Below, piece by piece: positions 7,932 through 15,700 of a DNA stretch of 25,418 nt (positions are counted from its first letter, which is position 1; every line of letters starts with the position of its first letter). The notes under the pieces are model-generated. The model was not told the DNA's origin. It searched no databases and was given only the letters and a program-made list of their open reading frames with translations. The position numbers were made by a program, and so were the translations under genes. Source of the stretch: Candidatus Woesearchaeota archaeon. Its GTDB lineage: Archaea > Nanobdellota > Nanobdellia > Woesearchaeales > UBA10216. The stretch is taken from contig DUGG01000067.1 of NCBI GenBank assembly GCA_013331515.1, positions 12,587-38,004 on the forward strand, in the 5' to 3' direction.

Positions 7932-7938
7932 CATTTCG

Positions 7939-7952
7939 CTATTTTAGCATAT
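7939..7952. promoter_or_regulatory. Degenerate copy of the shared 14-bp motif
   Basis: CTATTTTAGCATAT lies 7 bp upstream of the TATA box. It keeps most of the CTAyTyTAGaATAG pattern but loses the palindromic right arm, so it is the weakest member. A separate perfect palindrome, TAGCTAGCTA, sits at 7967-7976 between this promoter and the stop of the next gene. Confidence 0.3.
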
Positions 7953-7976
7953 AAAAGTAGTTAATTTAGCTAGCTA

Positions 7977-8342
7977 CTAATTAGTGGCTATTAATGGGAT
8001 GTGCCTGACGCGCCTGCCCTCGTCGCTGCTAAATACAACCCTAATGTAAGTGTCCATAACGGGTGAGACGGGAATACCAATGCGCATGGTTTTTTTATTA
8101 TCCCTGGAAAAATCAACCCTGCTGCCGCGCCTCACGCCCTGCTCATGAACAGACACCGCAATCCTTGAGTCTGTAATGCCAGCAAGCCCCTCAAGGCCGA
8201 TGCTCACGACTGCAGCCCCGGAACCGCCTTCCTGCGAGACCCGCTTAATCTTGACAACCTTCTCAGCGGCAGCGCCTGCTGACAGTGAAAACAGGACTAC
8301 AAAAGCAACCAGCACAGCAACAAAAAACCTTGACAAAGCCAT
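7977..8342 (-). CDS. Small secreted Ig-like-fold protein, function unknown
   Basis: 121 aa. A clear signal peptide (ALSRFF followed by a hydrophobic core, cleavage after about AGAAA at 25) leads into one predicted beta-sandwich domain of about 95 residues with alternating hydrophobic strands (AAVVSIGLEGLAG, SRIAVSVHEQG, TMRIGIPVSP, TYIRVVFSS). The pattern resembles a single CARDB-like unit like those of the neighbouring secreted proteins, without a clear family match. Start: the longer frame begins with TTG at 8387, but the TATA box overlaps that upstream part, so ATG 8342, about 6 nt after the predicted transcription start, is chosen. It then gives a standard signal peptide. No cysteine and no membrane anchor remain after processing, so it is probably soluble or part of a complex outside the cell. 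Confidence 0.75.
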   Translation of the reverse strand: MALSRFFVAVLVAFVVLFSLSAGAAAEKVVKIKRVSQEGGSGAAVVSIGLEGLAGITDSRIAVSVHEQGVRRGSRVDFSRDNKKTMRIGIPVSPVMDTYIRVVFSSDEGRRVRHIPLIATN

Positions 8343-8370
8343 TTCAGGAAAAAAACAAAGGATGCCCATT

Positions 8371-8378
8371 ATATAAAT
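8371..8378 (-). promoter_or_regulatory. TATA box of the small secreted protein gene
   Basis: The minus strand reads AATTTATATAATGG. The expected start near 8348 makes the mRNA almost leaderless and decides the start codon at 8342. Confidence 0.65.
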
Positions 8379-8393
8379 TTTTTGCAAGCGACG

Positions 8394-8407
8394 CTACTCT
8401 AGAATAG
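8394..8407. promoter_or_regulatory. Shared 14-bp near-palindrome, copy 2
   Basis: CTACTCTAGAATAG, 16 bp upstream of the TATA box of the small secreted protein gene. The centre TCTAGA is a perfect palindrome and the arms CTA and TAG match. It lies between the stop at 8418 and the promoter. Confidence 0.55.
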
Positions 8408-8417
8408 AAACAGAATG

Positions 8418-9782
8418 TCAGCAGCTGCCTGAAACAACAAAAGGCCTGTGGACAGACCGCTTAAGCTTGTTGCTGGTTATGGAAAGGCGCAGCATATGCA
8501 CATCCTCAACCGCATCCTCAGGCACGTCAATCCTCAGCAGGCGGGTTGTTTTGTCTCCTGATGCAAGCCTGAAAGGACCGCTGCTGCTCCTTATGCCAAG
8601 CTCAGGAACCAATACTGCAAAAGAAACATCCTTCAACGCAGCCCTGCCCTGATTCTGTGTCTTCACCGCCAGCACGGCCGTCTCTCCAGGCCTCACGCAA
8701 TCCGAATCTGGAAACGACACAGACCGCAGGAACAGCGGTTGGAACGGGAACTTCACAAGGACGTCAGCCAACGGCTTTGGCGCGGCAACAGCCGGAGGCG
8801 AGACAACCGGAGGCGTAACTGGCGGGACGACAGGAGGAACAACAGGAGGAACAACAGGTGGCACAACTGGCGGGACGACAGGAGGCACTACCGGAGGCAC
8901 AACTGGCGGGACGACAGGAGGAACAGGGCAGGAGCCACAGAAGGTCCCGCAGCTGTCATAGCTACCACATGGAAGAGCAGAGCAATCCGTTGCAGGAACG
9001 CACGCGGCAAGCGGCTCCAGGCAGGCAACGAAGTTCCACTGCCCGGCTGCGCTGCACGTCGCTTGCACCTCCCCTGAATCGCATTTTTCCGACACACCAG
9101 GCAGGTTACCGAACAAGGCGCTCCCGGGCGTGCACGCCGGGGCCGCCGGAGCCGGCTTGCATGACGCGGTTGCCGGGTCACAGCCATGCTGGCAGCTCTC
9201 AACCGCAACCCACTGGTCAGTAAAGCAATCTGCAGTCAACTTCTCGCGTTGCCGTTCGTTCCCTGAGCAGCGGTAGCTGTCAAGGAACTTTTCAGTGCAA
9301 GTTACAGGAGGAATCTCATCAAGCTCACAACCAGAACTACAGCTAAAATCCAGGACAGCATCGGTCCTAATCAAACAGTCCGTACCAACATAACTGAATG
9401 TCTTCTGATAACAACTGGAACACAAAGAAGCCAGCACACTATAAGAACAACTGACGGGAGGAAGCTCACTCACTTCGCAGACCCCTCCCTCATCAACCAG
9501 GTCGTTGCAATCGTTGTCAAAGCCGTCACAGACCTCGGTTGAAGGGACGCAGCTGCTGAGTTCGCACAAAGCTCCACCGCATGAGGAATCAAACTGCCTG
9601 GACTCTGATATTATGCAATCAATCTCCAGATTAGTTACTGTGCTCTCGTAGCAGCCTGTGCATTCGCTCCACTCAGAAGGGGTGCAAAGGTCAAACCAGC
9701 CCTGGGACAAGACCGCTTGAGGCGCCATGATTAGAAAAAGCCCTGCAAGAAACAAAAAAACAGCGTAACCCTTCATAAGCAT
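8418..9782 (-). CDS. Secreted Cys-rich protein with MopE-like motif, (PPVV)n linker and C-terminal CARDB-like domain
   Basis: 454 aa. Signal peptide at residues 1-26. Residues 30-290 carry about 35 cysteines, many in CxxC or paired patterns, so an extracellular disulfide-rich region is likely. EVCDGFDNDCNDLVDEG at about 83-99 matches the short MopE-type putative metal-binding motif (PF11617). A spacer of about 45 residues built of PPVV units follows near 289-330, then a CARDB-like domain (about 345-450) with CVRPGETAVLAVKTQNQG. No transmembrane segment follows, so anchoring would need a partner. Start: GGTG lies 4 nt before ATG 9782 and 10 nt before a second ATG at 9776; either gives the same signal peptide. 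Only 17 bp separate it from the upstream coiled-coil gene, so the two probably share a transcript. Binding of metal is an untested family inference. Confidence 0.8.
   Translation of the reverse strand: MLMKGYAVFLFLAGLFLIMAPQAVLSQGWFDLCTPSEWSECTGCYESTVTNLEIDCIISESRQFDSSCGGALCELSSCVPSTEVCDGFDNDCNDLVDEGGVCEVSELPPVSCSYSVLASLCSSCYQKTFSYVGTDCLIRTDAVLDFSCSSGCELDEIPPVTCTEKFLDSYRCSGNERQREKLTADCFTDQWVAVESCQHGCDPATASCKPAPAAPACTPGSALFGNLPGVSEKCDSGEVQATCSAAGQWNFVACLEPLAACVPATDCSALPCGSYDSCGTFCGSCPVPPVVPPVVPPVVPPVVPPVVPPVVPPVVPPVVPPVTPPVVSPPAVAAPKPLADVLVKFPFQPLFLRSVSFPDSDCVRPGETAVLAVKTQNQGRAALKDVSFAVLVPELGIRSSSGPFRLASGDKTTRLLRIDVPEDAVEDVHMLRLSITSNKLKRSVHRPFVVSGSC
8802..8921. repeat. Ten-unit 12-bp tandem repeat coding for PPVV
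   Basis: Ten consecutive 12-bp units on the minus strand encode PPVV nine times and PPVT once. Third-codon-position changes distinguish the units, and a 24-bp pair of units occurs twice, pointing to growth by unit duplication followed by drift. Confidence 0.85.
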
Positions 9783-9799
9783 TCAACACCTGTCATGGC

Positions 9800-11308
9800 T
9801 CACTTCACCGGAAGAGACTGCATGCCGGTTATGCCATACCTTTCGGCAATGCCGGTTATGCCGCCAACAGGCCTGAAGTACCTTGTACTCACGTCGGCAG
9901 CCAGGCCATCCACGACCTTGAAAGTTGTGACGCCAATGTCAGAGCATCCATTGGCAACATAAAACGATACCATCATCTGATAGCCGCTGTTTGCCCTTTC
10001 CACAGACCCGGCGAGGAATGCATTCACATCAGGGCCATACCTCCCGCCAGCAGTTATTGCGGAAGCAATTGCCCCAAGGTTGGATGATGTGACCTCGACA
10101 GCCTTGTTGCCAACTGCAACATAAGGTGTAGCCGGCCTCCTTGAAGGCGGAACATAGCAGCCAAACCTGTATTCATTGGAAGTCAGAGTTGAAAGAGCGG
10201 GGGCGGTTGCAGTAGCCGTTGCCGGAACATGGGTTGGAATCGCGGTCGGAATACTCATTGCAGTCGGCACCGGAGTACTTGTAGCGGTGGCATACGCCGT
10301 TGGAGTTGCCTGAACAGGGGTGGGAATCACGACCGGAACACCAGTTGACGTTGGCACAGGGATATTTGCCAAAATAGACTGAGTTGGAGTTGCCTGAACA
10401 GGGGTTAGGGTAGCAGTAGCTGCAATTGCTCCAATCCCGTCAACCTCCCTGCCCAAATCAGAGATTCTATAGTGCCCCCAAAAAAGGCCAAGTACCAAAG
10501 CGCCTGTGGCAACGGTGCCACCCAGCAAAGACCGCCTAAGAAAATTCCAGTTTGTACCTACCTGATTCTGCAGCGCATTAATTCCGCTTTCGGCGGCAGC
10601 AACCCTACCACCCAACGCATCAACAGCATCAGCTTTAGCAGCAACGCCAGCAACCGCTGCATTAACATCCGCAATCCTTGGGTCAACATAAGCCCTGACA
10701 GAAGGCATTACAGCGCGAGAAGCAAAATCTCTCAATTCATAAAGCCGCTCAACAAGCGAGTCCGGGACTTTCCATGCCCCCAGGTCGGTCACTGCTATTG
10801 TGTTTCCAACAAAATCAACCGCCTTCAGCTTTATCCCTTCAGAAACCCTTTTTGCCTCTGCAATCATCAAATCAAGGTTTTCCCTGTCACCAAGCCGGGC
10901 ATACCTGAGCGCTTCCTTAAGCGCGGATTGCCTGGCAACAAAAGGCATTGCAATCTCTGCATCGGACACAGGCTTCTCATTCGCGTATTTCTCCTGCACA
11001 CTCTGGAGGTAACTGACCAAAAGGGGAATCTCGGCAAGCCTGCGGTCAAGCCCGGCAAGCGCTTCGGAATGGGCAGCCACGGAACCTGATAGCTCTTCAA
11101 TGGTTTTTTGCAAGGAAGCCTGATATTCAGTGTTTTCCGGCGTTGGCGCTCCCGCCAGGGCGGTTATAAGAGCAGTTGAAAGAGACTCACTTTGAAACTC
11201 ATCCTGAATCATTGACTCCTCGGTTTTGGCTATTAATTGAGGAATTTGTGAAAGCTGATTCTCCAATTCAGAAATTCTCCTGTTGACATGTCTATCAAAG
11301 CCTCGCAT
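9800..11308 (-). CDS. Coiled-coil single-pass membrane protein with mucin-like Thr/Pro linker and C-terminal extracellular domain
   Basis: 502 aa. Residues 1-240 are highly charged and predicted helical or coiled coil (ISELENQLSQIP; SVAAHSEALAGLDRRLAEIP; a second stretch of VDALGGRVAAAESGINALQNQ). There is no signal peptide. A single transmembrane helix at about 258-278 (LLGGTVATGALVLGLFWG) follows. Next is a linker of about 90 residues made almost only of Thr, Pro, Ala, Val and Ser, with TPVQATPT repeated. A C-terminal domain of about 120 residues begins with YRFGCYVPPSRRP and contains two cysteines. The likely topology is coiled coil inside, linker and domain outside. Start: GGGGTGG lies 6 nt before ATG 11308; the frame extends six codons upstream but would include that site. 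It heads a two-gene unit with the Cys-rich gene. No family was recognised. Confidence 0.78.
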   Translation of the reverse strand: MRGFDRHVNRRISELENQLSQIPQLIAKTEESMIQDEFQSESLSTALITALAGAPTPENTEYQASLQKTIEELSGSVAAHSEALAGLDRRLAEIPLLVSYLQSVQEKYANEKPVSDAEIAMPFVARQSALKEALRYARLGDRENLDLMIAEAKRVSEGIKLKAVDFVGNTIAVTDLGAWKVPDSLVERLYELRDFASRAVMPSVRAYVDPRIADVNAAVAGVAAKADAVDALGGRVAAAESGINALQNQVGTNWNFLRRSLLGGTVATGALVLGLFWGHYRISDLGREVDGIGAIAATATLTPVQATPTQSILANIPVPTSTGVPVVIPTPVQATPTAYATATSTPVPTAMSIPTAIPTHVPATATATAPALSTLTSNEYRFGCYVPPSRRPATPYVAVGNKAVEVTSSNLGAIASAITAGGRYGPDVNAFLAGSVERANSGYQMMVSFYVANGCSDIGVTTFKVVDGLAADVSTRYFRPVGGITGIAERYGITGMQSLPVK

Positions 11309-11355
11309 CAAAACCCACCCCGGCAATTAAAGGCATATCATGCAGAAATCAACGG

Positions 11356-11366
11356 CCATATAAAAA
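11356..11366 (-). promoter_or_regulatory. TATA box of the coiled-coil/Cys-rich protein operon
   Basis: The minus strand reads GAAATGTTTTTATATGGCC. The expected start is about 11335, giving a leader of about 27 nt with a GGTGG site. Confidence 0.6.
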
Positions 11367-11380
11367 CATTTCTATTGTTA

Positions 11381-11394
11381 CTATTCCTAAATAG
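11381..11394. promoter_or_regulatory. Shared 14-bp near-palindrome, copy 3
   Basis: The minus strand reads CTATTTAGGAATAG, with perfect CTATT and AATAG arms, 15 bp upstream of the TATA box. Copy 2 has nearly the same spacing to its own TATA box. Confidence 0.45.
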
Positions 11395-11415
11395 GAACGC
11401 AATAAAAAATCCCAA

Positions 11416-11432
11416 CCGCAGCAGAGCTGCGG
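11416..11432. repeat. Hairpin 1 of a covarying pair
   Basis: CCGCAG and CTGCGG (6 bp) enclose the loop CAGAG. The copy at 11486-11502 keeps the loop and changes one base pair from G-C to A-T in both arms. Upstream sequence on the plus strand is AT rich (AATAAAAAAT at 11401-11410). Confidence 0.6.
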
Positions 11433-11485
11433 GATATTTGTTTATGAGTGTCAGGATTTTTTAAGCCTCAAACGGGATAATTATG

Positions 11486-11502
11486 CCACAGCAGAGCTGT
11501 GG
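11486..11502. repeat. Hairpin 2 of a covarying pair
   Basis: CCACAG and CTGTGG enclose the same CAGAG loop, 70 bp after hairpin 1. Both hairpins are followed by loosely similar flanks (GGATATTTG and GGGTATGAA). They lie upstream of the predicted transcription start of the glycosylation operon at about 11577, so they are not in its leader if that start is right. Confidence 0.6.
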
Positions 11503-11546
11503 GGTATGAAACCCATTTGAGCAATCAAGCGTGTTGCGGCAACAGA

Positions 11547-11554
11547 ATTAAAAA
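11547..11554 (+). promoter_or_regulatory. TATA-like box of the glycosylation operon
   Basis: AATTAAAA centred about 26 bp before ATG 11577, implying a leaderless first gene. Confidence 0.45.
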
Positions 11555-11576
11555 CAGGGTGGCAGTTGCATCCGGA

Positions 11577-12695
11577 ATGAAAATATCAATTGTAGGCGCG
11601 GGGCCGGCAGGCGGCTTTTCAGCTTACCTGCTCGCGAAGGCTGGGCAGGACGTGCAGGTGTTTGAGGAGCACGCAACAGTAGGGGAGCCTGTCGCGTGCA
11701 CTGGGGTAATCACAGGAAACGTGATGGCAAGAAGGCTGCAAGTGCCAGAAGAGCTTGTCATCAACAGGATAGCGAAGGCAAGGATATTCTCGCCAAGCGG
11801 CAGCCACATTGAAGTCAGGCTCAAGAACGACATAATAATAGACAGGGCCGGCTTTGACAGGCACATTGCGGCGATGGCAAAAGACGCCGGGGCAAAGCTC
11901 TTTCTCAACCACAGGTTTGAAGGGTTGGAGCATAATAAAGGTAGAATAATCGCAGCAGTCAAGGACAAAACGAAAGGCGCAACCCTGAAGATTGAAACAG
12001 ACTACCTTGTTGGCGCTGACGGCCCGGTCAGCACGGTTGCCAAGGCAGCCGGGCTTTACGGAAAAAGAGCGTTTTACACAGGCATACAGATCACGATACC
12101 TGTTGCCAATGATAACGTGATAGACTTCCATCCAAGCGAAGATGGCATAGCCTGGCTCGTGCCTGAGAATGAGGAAATTGTAAGGGTTGGAGTGGCTGCG
12201 AACAAAGAGGCAAATGCATATTTCCGAAAGTTCATCACTTCAGTTGCCGGGGATGGCTACGAGAAGAAAATAACCGGCTGGCAGGCAGGGCCGATACCGG
12301 TATATGACCCGAAGCTGAAATCAGCAACAAAGGACGGGAAAATCCTGCTTGCAGGCGATGCTGCAACAATGGTCAAGGCGCCAACGCTTGGCGGGATAAA
12401 CCAGTCACTCATGGCCGCAGAGGCGGCTGCCGAATCAATAAACAACGGGACAAATTATGAAAAGGCGTGGAAGAAGCTGATGGGAAGGGACCTTTACATC
12501 TCGCTCATGATGCGGAAGGCAATGGAACGGTTCGGCAACAGGGATTACGACCGCCTCGTTGAGATTTTCAGCAGCGAAAAAAACAAGGCCGTGCTGGAGG
12601 AGTATGACAGGGACGAGCCTGGAAAGTTTGCAATCAGGATGCTGCTAACGGAACCAAAGCTCCTGCCGCTGGCGGCGAAGGCAATATTTTTATAA
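11577..12695 (+). CDS. Geranylgeranyl reductase family FAD-dependent protein
   Basis: 372 aa. Residues 1-12 form the dinucleotide-binding GAGPAG motif, EEHATVGEPVACTG follows at about 32-45, DYLVGADGPVS lies near 142-152, and LLAGDAA with GDAATMVKAPTLGGIN near 257-275 binds the FAD. This is the pattern of archaeal geranylgeranyl reductases, which saturate isoprenoid double bonds of membrane lipids. A relative in Haloferax volcanii, HVO_1799, reduces the omega isoprene of dolichol phosphate. Its place just ahead of aglB, with a 46-bp gap, makes action on the glycan carrier a fair inference, but bulk membrane lipid is equally possible. Start: the frame is open from GTG 11499, but that lies upstream of the predicted transcription start; ATG 11577 begins right at the Rossmann strand. 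Confidence 0.85.
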   Translation: MKISIVGAGPAGGFSAYLLAKAGQDVQVFEEHATVGEPVACTGVITGNVMARRLQVPEELVINRIAKARIFSPSGSHIEVRLKNDIIIDRAGFDRHIAAMAKDAGAKLFLNHRFEGLEHNKGRIIAAVKDKTKGATLKIETDYLVGADGPVSTVAKAAGLYGKRAFYTGIQITIPVANDNVIDFHPSEDGIAWLVPENEEIVRVGVAANKEANAYFRKFITSVAGDGYEKKITGWQAGPIPVYDPKLKSATKDGKILLAGDAATMVKAPTLGGINQSLMAAEAAAESINNGTNYEKAWKKLMGRDLYISLMMRKAMERFGNRDYDRLVEIFSSEKNKAVLEEYDRDEPGKFAIRMLLTEPKLLPLAAKAIFL

Positions 12696-12741
12696 AGGGA
12701 GGCAGGACTTGCCGTGAAACGGTTGAGGGGCTGAAAAAAAA

Positions 12742-15700
12742 GTGACTGGGCAGGAAAAGAAAGATAACAAGGGATTTGGCGAAGGCATAGAACTCGTGAA
12801 AGACGCCACGCCTGAGGAGAAGGACGTGGAGATAAACTTCGGGAAAATCCTGTCATTCTTCGGGAAAGGAAAGAGCGGAAACGGCAAAGAGACCGCACAG
12901 CACCAGGAAAACAAGCCGCACCATGACACAGAGAAGGATGCAGAGATAGACCTTGGAAAGCTTGCAACAGGCATAAAGGGAATGTTCAGGAGCAGGGAAA
13001 AAGGCGGCAATGTCGGCCAAGCAGATGACGAACTGTCAATCAACCCAAAGAAGGCAATGGACTTCATTAGCAGGAGAGGGGCAACGATACTCCTCGTGCT
13101 TGGAATACTGGTGAGCATTTACCTGACGGCCCAGGTGAGGACGCTTCCTGCGCAGCTTCCATTCGCGGATGAATGGGCCCGCAACTCTGTCCACAACACG
13201 ATACAAAACGACATAAGCACGGCCATAAGCCAGCAGTACCCAAACCTGCCCGAAGCCAGGAAAAACCAGATACTGGCCGATGAGGTTGCAAAGGCGAAAC
13301 AAGGCAAGACGTACACTTTCCTCATAGGCCAATACGCCGGGCAGCCGATAAACATACAGGACCAGATAAAAGGCACGGCAGAGCTAATCAAGAACTTTTA
13401 CCGTGACAACAACGGGGTGCCTTACAGCCCGGACATAGACCCTTACTACTGGCACAGGTATGCTGAAAACGTCGTGGAAAAGGGAAGGGTTGGAGATGAA
13501 GTGAAGAACGGCCTGCAGTGGGACAGCTACCAGCTTGCCCCATTCGGGAGGGCGATAGCCCCGCAGGACGTGTCATTCCCATACTTCCTCGCGTACATGT
13601 ACAAGCTCTCCAAGGTATTCAGCCCCTCGGCAACACTCTGGAGCGTGCAGACAACAATTTACCCGATGCTGCTCACCGGTCTGACCGTGCTGCTCATATT
13701 CCTGCTCGTCAGGAAGATAGCAGGCAACGTGGGCGGCTTTTTTGCCTCCCTCATGACAGGCCTGCATTCGGCATTCGTGAACAGGACCATACACGGCGAC
13801 AACGACGCATTCGTGATGTTCTTCGCAATACTCACACTCTGGCTTTTCGTGGAGGCAATCTACGCGAGAAAGGCACTCTGGAGGCTCACCATTGCAGCAG
13901 GGGCAGGGCTGGCCGCAGCCCTTTTCAGCATGGCGTGGGGAGGCTGGTGGTTCATTATGATATTCGCCCTCTCTGCGGCGGCAGCCACGATAGCAATTGG
14001 CGCGGCAAAAACCCTGATTGAACGCGCCATGGCAAAGGAAAAGCTGCCGGGAATCAGGGAACTCGCGAAAGCCGCATGGATTCAGGCGTTCCTGCTGCCA
14101 TCCCTTGTGTTCGTCGCGTCAACAGGCGTGTTCGTGAGCCTGCTGAGCAGCCCGGACAGGTTTTTGACAGCCCCGTTTCTTGCATTCGGCGTGACAAAGC
14201 TCAAGACGGCCGTGCTGGCAGAGTCATACTGGCCAAACGTGCTGACAACAGTTGCAGAGCTCAACTCAGGCAGCCTGCAGCAGGCAATCAGCAGCATAAG
14301 GCCGGGCATATTCTGGCTCTCAGCCCTGAGCGCGGCGATACTCGCCGCGTTTGCAGCCGTGAACATTGCACTGCCGCACTACAGGCCGGCACAGTGGCTG
14401 GCTAAAGCGGCAAAGCCGGACGAAAGGAAAGCCCTCTACGCAATATTTTTCGCAGTGCTCATCCTTGTATGGTTCACAGGAGCGATATACGCGACAACCA
14501 AGGGCATAAGGTTCGTGCTCCTCCTGGCACCGGCGGCAGGAATCGGCTTTGGAATAACACTCGGGCTGGTCTTCAGGATGGGAAGCTGGATTAACGAGCA
14601 CTTCCTGAAGCTCAACAGAATAGCGGTGGGAGTTGCCATCTTCGCAATACTCGCCATAGCCACATTCTCAACAGACATAACAAAGAACGCGCAGGCGGTG
14701 GCGAAAAGCGACGTGCCAATAATCAATGACGCATGGTACGACTCGCTCACCGCGATAAGGGACGACTCTGACAACACCACGAAAACCGCGATAATCACGT
14801 CATGGTGGGACTTCGGCCACCACTTCAAGGCCATAGCCGACCGGAGGGTCACGTTTGACGGCACGACACAGCAGGGGCCGCAGGCGCACTGGGTCGGGAA
14901 GTTCTTCATGACAAAGGACGAGACAGAAGCCGCAGGCATACTGAGAATGCTTGACTGCGGAAGCAACACCGCCTTTGACTCCCTGAACAGCGCCAGGAAT
15001 GACTTTGCCGCATCAATAAAGGCGCTATACAGGGTAACGGCCACGCCATCAGCCGAGGAAGCAGAAAGAATCCTGATGCGGGAAGAAGGCCTGACACGGG
15101 AGCAGGCAATGAACGTGACCAGGTACACCCACTGTACCCCACCCGATGGCTACGTGGTAGCCTCAGAAGACATGATAGGGAAGTCAGGCGTGTGGGGACA
15201 CTTCGGAAGCTGGGATTTTGAAAAGGCCATAATCTGGATAACGCTCAGGGGAAAAAGCCAGAAGGAAGCCGTGGAAAAGATGAAGGAAATGTTCAACTAT
15301 ACAGATGAAAAGGCGAAAGCCGTGTATGACGAGCTGATACGGGTAAAGAGCGACAACGACGCCAACAGCTGGATAGCGCCCTGGCCGAGCTACTCAGGGG
15401 AGATGAGCGGCTGCACGCCAGCCGACGCAGAAGGCATCGTCAGGTGCGGCAACGGGCTTGTTGCAAACATGACAACAAAAGACGCCTACTTCCCCACACA
15501 GGACGGCAAAAGCCTACACCCGGCAACATTCGTATACCTGACCAACGAGACCGGAACGGAGGAAGTGGTGGAAAGGGCTTACGCCAACGACACGGTTCCC
15601 CAAAGGGTCTCAATCATACTGGTGCCTCAGGGCAACGCCTATTACGCCGTAGCCGCCACCCCCGAACAGGCAGCAGGGATGTTCACGAGGATGTTCTTCT

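Noticed and set aside
8802..8921. CRISPR-like periodic repeat
   Set aside because: The 12-bp period is continuous without spacers and codes in frame for PPVV.
8739..9223. Arg/Asn-rich plus-strand frames with WRDDRRNNRR-type repeats
   Set aside because: This is the antisense reading of the PPVV-coding repeat and carries no independent support.
11416..11502. Minimal CRISPR array
   Set aside because: Only two 17-bp units, each itself a hairpin, with a 53-bp gap and no cas genes nearby.
13518..14021. Plus-strand frame inside aglB (and similar frames inside other genes)
   Set aside because: aglB motifs run uninterrupted through this part; the alternative frame is Arg/His-rich without domain features.
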